A DNA stretch of 11,062 nucleotides from an uncultured Eubacteriales bacterium (lineage in GTDB: Bacteria; Bacillota; Clostridia; Oscillospirales; Oscillospiraceae), in contig URGI01000060.1 of NCBI GenBank assembly GCA_900547315.1, positions 1 through 11,062 of the forward strand, written 5' to 3'. The notes beneath the pieces are model-generated. The model did no database searches. It worked only from the letters and a program-made list of their open reading frames with translations, and was not told the DNA's origin. A program made the translations under genes and the position numbers. Each line of letters opens with the position of its first letter. Positions within the stretch are counted from its first letter, which is position 1. Positions 6,584 through 11,062 of the stretch are shown here, piece by piece.

Positions 6584-6599
6584 ATATAGCAAATTAATC

Positions 6600-7370
6600 T
6601 TAAGGAAGTTTTTCCATCATTGCGCCGGCAGCGCCGTCGTACCAGACACGGTTGAGGTACAGCCCCTGCGGCGGCATCGTGGGGCCGGTGAGCCGCCGGT
6701 CGCGCTTTTCAAGCAGCGCCGGTATCTCCTCCGGAATGAGCTTGCCGTAGGACGCATAGACCATCGTGCCGACCATGGCGCGGCACATGTTGTACAAGAA
6801 GCCGTTTGCGCATATCGAAACGGTTATCAGGTCGCCGTCCTTCTCGACGCGGCACCAGTACACCGTGCGCACGGTCGTTTTCGTTTGCGTGCCCTCGCTG
6901 CGGACGGCCTTGAAATCGTGCGTCCCCTCAAAGGCGCGCGCCGCGGCCTGCATCAGTGAGATGTCGAGCCGCTGCGGATAGAAGCACACGCGGTCGGCCA
7001 GAAAGGGGTCGGGTATGCGGCTGTTGAGTATCTTATAGACATACTCCTTCTTCACGCAGGAGCCGATGGCGTTGAAATCGTCCGGCACCTCCACCGCGTC
7101 GACCACAGCGATATCGTCCGGCAGGCGGGAATTCACCGCGAGCGGCATACGGTCTACCGGCACGGTGCAGTCGCTGTGGAAATTCGCGCAGTAGCGCAGC
7201 GCGTGGACGCCCGCGTCCGTCCTGCCGCAGCCGGTGAGCTTCACCCGCTCGCCGCAGACCTTTGCCAGCGCCTCTTCCATTGTCTGCGCCACGGTGATCG
7301 CGTTCTTCTGCACCTGCCATCCGTGATAGCGGCTGCCATCATAGCGCAGGCGCAGGGCAATGTTTTTCAT
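6600..7370 (-). CDS. truA: tRNA pseudouridine synthase A
   Basis: A 256-residue TruA, which converts uridines 38-40 of the tRNA anticodon arm to pseudouridine. The catalytic motif GCGRTDAGVHA (47-57) carries the nucleophile Asp52. Also seen are LRYDGSRYHGWQ near the N-terminus, the KKEYVYKI strand with the conserved Tyr110 (108-114), GTHDF (149-153) and NGFLYNMCRAMVG (189-201), all family hallmarks. Full length, no defects. The ATG at 7370 lies 4 nt after the ecfT stop codon; a TTG at 7385 inside ecfT would add five residues and is less likely. No good Shine-Dalgarno is visible, so translation probably depends on coupling to ecfT. The ecfA1-ecfA2-ecfT-truA order is common in Firmicutes. It is the last gene of its operon. 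Confidence 0.96.
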   Translation of the reverse strand: MKNIALRLRYDGSRYHGWQVQKNAITVAQTMEEALAKVCGERVKLTGCGRTDAGVHALRYCANFHSDCTVPVDRMPLAVNSRLPDDIAVVDAVEVPDDFNAIGSCVKKEYVYKILNSRIPDPFLADRVCFYPQRLDISLMQAAARAFEGTHDFKAVRSEGTQTKTTVRTVYWCRVEKDGDLITVSICANGFLYNMCRAMVGTMVYASYGKLIPEEIPALLEKRDRRLTGPTMPPQGLYLNRVWYDGAAGAMMEKLP

Positions 7371-7374
7371 AGGC

Positions 7375-8172
7375 TCAAATCCCAAACTTCTTCATAATTA
7401 TCATCGCCGTGAGGAACACAACGCCGATTATGAGCGCCGCCCAGTCGCGCCGGAGCATCTTGGGCTGCTTCATGCTCGTGCGCCCCTCGCCGCCGTGGTA
7501 GCAGCGGCTCTCCATTGCGACGGCCAACTCGTCCGCCCGGCGGAACGCCGACACGAACAGCGGCACCAGCACCGGCAGCAGCGCCTTCGCGCGCTGGATG
7601 AGGCTGCCCGTCTCAAAATCTGCGCCGCGCGCCTTCTGCGCGGACATGATCTTGTCCGTCTCCTCGATGAGCGTCGGGATGAAGCGGAGCGCCATGCTCA
7701 TCATCATCGTCATTTCATGGACGGGAACCTTGATCTTCTTCAGCGGATTGAGCAGCAGCTCCAGTCCGTCGGTCAGTGCGATGGGGCTGGTGGTGTAGGT
7801 CAGGAGGAAGGTGCCGGTGATGAGCAGCACGATGCGCAGGATCATTTTCACGGAGCGCGCGATGCCCTCCCATGTGATTATCCAGCCAGGGATTATCGGC
7901 GTGCCCTGCGTGTAGAAAATGTTCAGCGCGGCGGTCAGCACGATGATGAACAGCATCGGCTTCAGCCCCTTGAATATCGTCGCAGGTTTTATCTGCGACA
8001 GCGCCATGCACGCAGCCGTCGCCAGCAGCACCGCGATGTACGACACCCAGCCGTTCGACTGGAACAGCGCGACGATGTACAGCACGACAAGTATCAGCTT
8101 CGTGCGCGCGTCCAGCCGGTGGACTATAGTGTCTCCTGGGAAGTACTGGCCGAGGGTGATGTCCTTCAGCAT
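7375..8172 (-). CDS. ecfT: Energy-coupling factor transporter transmembrane protein EcfT
   Basis: A 265-residue membrane protein, the T component that couples the EcfA ATPases to substrate-binding S components in group II ECF importers of vitamins and trace metals. Hydrophobic segments lie near 25-38, 42-58, 72-87, 108-127, 150-164 and 243-260. Two signature motifs in the cytoplasmic coupling helices are present: AQKARGAD (178-185) and AMESRCYHGG (219-228). These Ala/Ser-Arg motifs contact the grooves of the two ATPases. The ATG overlaps the ecfA2 stop by 7 nt, and AAGGGGG just upstream inside ecfA2 is the ribosome site. CbiQ/NikQ, the T subunits of dedicated cobalt or nickel importers, are the related alternative; the neighbouring EcfA1-EcfA2 pair and truA favour the shared EcfT. 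Confidence 0.95.
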   Translation of the reverse strand: MLKDITLGQYFPGDTIVHRLDARTKLILVVLYIVALFQSNGWVSYIAVLLATAACMALSQIKPATIFKGLKPMLFIIVLTAALNIFYTQGTPIIPGWIITWEGIARSVKMILRIVLLITGTFLLTYTTSPIALTDGLELLLNPLKKIKVPVHEMTMMMSMALRFIPTLIEETDKIMSAQKARGADFETGSLIQRAKALLPVLVPLFVSAFRRADELAVAMESRCYHGGEGRTSMKQPKMLRRDWAALIIGVVFLTAMIIMKKFGI

Positions 8173-9026
8173 ATGTCCACCCCCTTCAGCTCCAGCAGCG
8201 CGGCTTTCAGCTGCTCATAGGTGTATATCGACTCCGGCAGCGCGATGCCGCGCGCTTTCAGCGCCATGGCAATGCGCGTCGCCTGCGGGACGGCAAGACC
8301 GATGCCGCACAGCTTCTCCGGCTGCGAGAACACCTCGGCGGGCGTCCCGTCCATGACCACATGGCTATGGTCAAAAACTATCAGCCGCTCTGTGAAGCGC
8401 GCGACGTCGTCCATGCTGTGGCTGACGACGATGACGGTCGAGCCGGTGCGCTCGCGGTAATCACGGATATTGTCCATTATCTGACGGCAGCCTGCGGGGT
8501 CAAGCCCGGCGGTCGGCTCGTCGAGTATCAGCACGCCCGGTCGCATCGCGATAACGCCCGCGATGGCGACGCGGCGCTTCTGCCCGCCGGACAGCTCCAG
8601 CGGCGAGCCGTCGAACAGCTTCTCGTCCACGCCGACGAAATCCGCCGCCTCGCGGACGCGCTCGTCGACCTCGCTGTCGCTGAGCTTCATGTTGCGCGGG
8701 CCGAAGGCGATGTCCTGATACACGGTCTCCTCAAACAGCTGGTGCTCCGGATACTGGAACACGAGGCCGACCTGCCATTTGACGTTGCGGCGGCTTATCT
8801 TGTCGGCGTTTATGTCCTGCCCGCCGACAAGCACTCTGCCCGTTGTCGGCTGAAGCAGGGCGTTGAGGTGCTGGGTAAATGTCGATTTGCCGCTTCCGGT
8901 GTGCCCGATGATGCCGACAAGCTGCCCATGCGGTATGCTTATGTTTATATCTTCTATCGCAACTCTGCGAAACGGGGTGCCCTCGCTGTATACATGGCTC
9001 AGGCTCTCCACGGTTATATCAGCCAT
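8166..9026 (-). CDS. ecfA2: Energy-coupling factor transporter ATP-binding protein EcfA2
   Basis: A 286-residue ABC ATPase, the second nucleotide-binding subunit of the ECF module. Motifs: Walker A GHTGSGKST (41-49), Q-loop Gln91 in FQYPEHQLFEETV (90-102), signature LSGGQKRRVAIAG (145-157), Walker B LILDE (166-170), D-loop GLDP (174-177) and H-loop His203. The YPEHQLFEETV form of the Q-loop is typical of EcfA2, while NPDNQ is typical of EcfA1; this pair shows exactly that division. The C-terminal tail (about 235-286) matches the dimerisation region of EcfA proteins. The start overlaps the ecfA1 end by 8 nt, with AGAGGA 6 nt upstream of the ATG inside ecfA1; its own end overlaps ecfT by 7 nt. 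The three genes are therefore likely made in matched amounts. Confidence 0.95.
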   Translation of the reverse strand: MADITVESLSHVYSEGTPFRRVAIEDINISIPHGQLVGIIGHTGSGKSTFTQHLNALLQPTTGRVLVGGQDINADKISRRNVKWQVGLVFQYPEHQLFEETVYQDIAFGPRNMKLSDSEVDERVREAADFVGVDEKLFDGSPLELSGGQKRRVAIAGVIAMRPGVLILDEPTAGLDPAGCRQIMDNIRDYRERTGSTVIVVSHSMDDVARFTERLIVFDHSHVVMDGTPAEVFSQPEKLCGIGLAVPQATRIAMALKARGIALPESIYTYEQLKAALLELKGVDIC

Positions 9027-9864
9027 TTTCTTTCCTCTTTATGAAATCTGAAAGCTCATCGGCGCAGTCCTCGACGTCCAGCTCATCCTCCGGCAGCGCC
9101 CAGCCGGCGTCGCGCAGCTCATGCATGAGCCGCACCGTTGCTGGGACGGACAGTCCCTCGCGATCCATCAGCGCAACGTCGGCAAACACATCTTTCGGTG
9201 TGCCGTCGGCGACAATGTGCCCGTTCGACATGACGATAAGCCTGTCGGCTCCGACGCATTCGTCCATATGGTGCGTTATCAGCACCACGGTCATGCCGTT
9301 TTCGCGGCAGAGCTTCGTTATCGTGCCGATGACCTCGGCGCGCCCCTGCGGGTCGAGCATCGCGGTCGGCTCATCGAGGACGATTATGCGCGGCTGCATT
9401 GCAATGACGCCCGCAATGGCGACGCGCTGCTTCTGCCCGCCGGACAGGAGGTGCGGCGCATGCATGCGGAAATCGTACATGTCCACCTGCTTTAGCGCCT
9501 CGTCAACGCGCCTGCGAATCTCTTCGGGCGGGACGCCGAGGTTTTCGGGCGCGAAGGCTACGTCGTCCTCCACAACGTTTGCGACTATCTGGTTGTCGGG
9601 GTTCTGGAACACCATGCCCACGGTGCGGCGCACGTCGATAACGCGATCCTCGTCGGCGGTGTCGATGCCGTCGATGAGCACCTGCCCCTCGTCGGGGACG
9701 AGGATGGCGTTCATATGCTTTGCAAGCGTCGATTTGCCGGAGCCGTTGTGCCCCAGCACGGCGACGAAGCTGCCCGCGGCGATGTCAAGGTCGATGCCGC
9801 ACAGGCTCTCCTGATCGTCGCCGGGGTAGGTGAAATGCACATTTTTGAAGCTGATTATGTTCAT
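9019..9864 (-). CDS. ecfA1: Energy-coupling factor transporter ATP-binding protein EcfA1
   Basis: A 281-residue ABC ATPase that pairs with EcfA2 to drive ECF vitamin and metal uptake. Motifs: Walker A GHNGSGKST (38-46), Q-loop Gln87 within FQNPDNQIVANVVEDDVAF (86-104), signature LSGGQKQRVAIAG (140-152), Walker B IVLDE (161-165), D-loop MLDP (169-172) and H-loop His198. The NPDNQ Q-loop identifies it as the EcfA1 type. The C-terminus is acidic (about 257-270). The ATG at 9864 is used; a GGAG about 12 nt upstream is a weak, distant ribosome site. It starts 42 nt after the methyltransferase stop with no clear terminator or strong promoter between them, so it is probably cotranscribed with that gene. 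Confidence 0.95.
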   Translation of the reverse strand: MNIISFKNVHFTYPGDDQESLCGIDLDIAAGSFVAVLGHNGSGKSTLAKHMNAILVPDEGQVLIDGIDTADEDRVIDVRRTVGMVFQNPDNQIVANVVEDDVAFAPENLGVPPEEIRRRVDEALKQVDMYDFRMHAPHLLSGGQKQRVAIAGVIAMQPRIIVLDEPTAMLDPQGRAEVIGTITKLCRENGMTVVLITHHMDECVGADRLIVMSNGHIVADGTPKDVFADVALMDREGLSVPATVRLMHELRDAGWALPEDELDVEDCADELSDFIKRKENG

Positions 9865-9906
9865 ATAATAAATATTCTCCGAAATGCGGGTATTAATGCA
9901 GGAAAA

Positions 9907-10767
9907 TCACCGTTCCCAGCGGCAGGTCGCGCCGCAGGGGAGATACAGGCCGCTGTCGGTCACGGGGAGGCCAAGCTCCTGACTGTCCGACCGGCCTCCG
10001 AATTTCTTCGTGAAAATGCTCTCGGTGACGTAGCTGAGGACAGAGGCGGAAAGCCCCGTCGTATAGGAATTTATGATTACGAAAAGCGGATCGTCGCTCA
10101 GTACGCCCGCGCAGAGCGACACGAACGGCCAGAGGTTCTGTTCCAGCTTCCACACTTCGCCGCCGGGGCCGCGCCCGTAGGACGGCGGGTCCATGATTAT
10201 CGCATCGTAGCGGCGGCCGCGGCGTATCTCGCGCTCGACGAATTTTCCGCAGTCGTCAACTATCCAGCGTATCGGCGCATCGGCGAGGCCGGACGCGGCG
10301 GCGTTCTCCTTGCCCCACGCGACCATGCCCTTTGCGGCGTCAACATGGCAGACCTGCGCCCCGGCCTTCGCGCAGGCGACAGTCGCCGCGCCGGTGTAGC
10401 CGAAGAGATTGAGGACACTTATCGGACGTCCCGCCGCGCGGATCTTTGCCATCGCCCAGTCCCAGTTCGCGGCCTGTTCGGGGAAAAGTCCGGTGTGCTT
10501 GAAGTTCATGGGCTTGACGTTGAAGGTCAGCTCGCCGTAGTGTATCTGCCAGTTTGATGGCAGGCCGCCCTTGTCCCAGCTGCCGCCGCCCGTTTCGCTG
10601 CGGCGATAGCGCGCGTCGCGGTCGTTCCAGTGCTTGTTGCGGCGGGGCGTGTCCCATATCGCCTGCGGATCGGGGCGCACGAGATAGTATTTGCCCCAGC
10701 GCTCCAGCTTCTCGCCCTTGGAGCAGTCGAGCAGTTCAAAATCCTGCCATTTATCAGAAAGCCACAT
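9907..10767 (-). CDS. Class I SAM-dependent methyltransferase, RlmI/RlmK-like
   Basis: A 286-residue Rossmann-fold methyltransferase of the COG1092 type, the group with rRNA cytosine-5 (RlmI) and guanine-N7 (RlmK) methyltransferases. Motif I NLFGYTGAATVACAKAGA (120-137) binds SAM; the acidic Asp143 follows in HVDAAKGMVAWGKEN; the catalytic-loop motif is DPPSYGRG (193-200). The N-terminal 80 residues (LERWGKYYLVRPDPQAIW and following) are not an obvious PUA domain, so this is not a canonical RlmI; its RNA target cannot be named. No cysteine equivalent of the RlmI nucleophile could be assigned by eye. The ATG at 10767 has GGGAG 7 nt upstream; an upstream frame extension to 10833 begins near the promoter and adds an unlike, Asn/Lys-rich stretch. 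First gene of the operon leading into ecfA1. Confidence 0.85.
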   Translation of the reverse strand: MWLSDKWQDFELLDCSKGEKLERWGKYYLVRPDPQAIWDTPRRNKHWNDRDARYRRSETGGGSWDKGGLPSNWQIHYGELTFNVKPMNFKHTGLFPEQAANWDWAMAKIRAAGRPISVLNLFGYTGAATVACAKAGAQVCHVDAAKGMVAWGKENAAASGLADAPIRWIVDDCGKFVEREIRRGRRYDAIIMDPPSYGRGPGGEVWKLEQNLWPFVSLCAGVLSDDPLFVIINSYTTGLSASVLSYVTESIFTKKFGGRSDSQELGLPVTDSGLYLPCGATCRWER

Positions 10768-10823
10768 ACCGTTTCTCCCGTTGTTTCTTGTCTTTACATA
10801 ATTAACCCATTTTAAGACATAAT

Positions 10824-10852
10824 ATTTTATCACTTTTATTACAATCGGTCAA
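10824..10852 (-). promoter_or_regulatory. Sigma-A-type promoter of the methyltransferase-ecf-truA operon
   Basis: Read on the minus strand: -35 TTGACC (10847-10852), 17-bp spacer, -10 TAAAAT (10824-10829). Each hexamer has five of six consensus bases and the spacing is ideal. It gives a leader of roughly 50 nt before the ATG at 10767. The -35 lies 4 bp from the T-run of the preceding terminator, a compact terminator-promoter junction. Confidence 0.78.
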
Positions 10853-10856
10853 CAGG

Positions 10857-10885
10857 AAAAAGCCGGATCGTCGAAACGATCCGGT
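10857..10885 (-). terminator. Rho-independent terminator of a minus-strand gene beyond the right edge
   Basis: On the minus strand: a 9-bp perfect stem ACGATCCGG type (10863-10871 with 10876-10884) around a four-base TTCG loop, extended by a G-U pair at 10862/10885, then C-TTTTT (10857-10861). The UUCG-type tetraloop and U-run are classic. It implies a minus-strand transcript entering from beyond 11062; no coding sequence of that gene is recognisable inside the window. Confidence 0.85.
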
Positions 10886-10948
10886 CGGTACGATGTGATT
10901 TGTGGTGCACGGTTTCTTTTACCTATTGGCAATAGTCCAAATCTTGCG

Positions 10949-11062
10949 ACCCCTCAGTCAGCTTTGCTGACAGCGTCTTGCTGCGGCTCGTTCACGGCGC
11001 GGTAGTGAGTCACATGTCACCGGCATGTCATTACCTAACGCGCCGCTGCTTCGCTGCCTAAG
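10949..11062. repeat. Intergenic hairpin repeat, truncated by the window edge
   Basis: Non-coding repeat related to 1677-1766. It starts CCCCTCAGTCA, forms the hairpin GTCAGC/GCTGAC (10957-10971, loop TTT), then carries a 24-base block (10976-10999) matching 1721-1744 at 22 of 24 positions. It continues into a long imperfect palindrome with outer arms GGCGCG (10996-11001) and CGCGCC (11039-11044) and inner arms GGTAGTGA/TCATTACC with one G-T mismatch. The end lies outside the window. From 10886 to 10948 I see nothing assignable. Confidence 0.62.

Noticed and set aside
10949..11062. CRISPR-like or tandem repeat array at the right edge
   Set aside because: The repeats are hairpin modules without regular unit length or spacers, and no cas gene is present.

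Overview
The window looks like ordinary chromosome from a GC-rich Gram-positive anaerobe of the class Clostridia, most plausibly Oscillospirales (Oscillospiraceae/Ruminococcaceae). The grounds are strong AGGAGG-type ribosome binding sites, AT-rich sigma-A promoters between GC-rich genes, a Firmicutes-type ClpE with an N-terminal zinc finger, a complete ECF energising module joined to truA, DegV, and short hairpin repeats of a kind I recall from gut Clostridia. Genus and species cannot be read from the sequence. No rRNA, tRNA, CRISPR array, transposase or phage gene is visible.

Layout, left to right. (1) 31-531, minus: a MarR-family regulator, divergent from (2) degV, 726-1607, plus, a fatty-acid-binding DegV protein; each has its own promoter in the shared 194-bp gap. 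(3) 1608-1870: a gap with a possible degV terminator, a repeat made of three small hairpins, and a strong minus-strand terminator. (4) 1871-6503, minus: a five-gene operon read cvpA, clpE, macro-domain hydrolase, rhomboid protease, DUF523. The last four genes are very tightly packed (1-nt overlap, 4-nt overlap, 5-nt gap), and a sigma-A-like promoter lies just upstream of cvpA. (5) 6600-10767, minus: a second operon read SAM-dependent methyltransferase, ecfA1, ecfA2, ecfT, truA, with its own promoter at 10824-10852. (6) 10857-11062: a terminator for a minus-strand gene beyond the right edge, then a second hairpin repeat related to the one in (3).

How the genes work together. EcfA1, EcfA2 and EcfT form the shared energising module of group II ECF vitamin and metal importers, which recruits substrate-binding S components encoded elsewhere. 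TruA and the methyltransferase are RNA-modification enzymes or likely ones. The clpE operon joins a protein unfoldase, an ADP-ribose hydrolase and an intramembrane protease, suggesting protein or envelope quality control, but the joint role is inferred from gene order only.

I found no convincing undescribed system. The items most worth a second look are the tightly coupled clpE-macro-rhomboid-DUF523 block, the enlarged external loop of CvpA, and the paired hairpin repeats in the two larger gaps.
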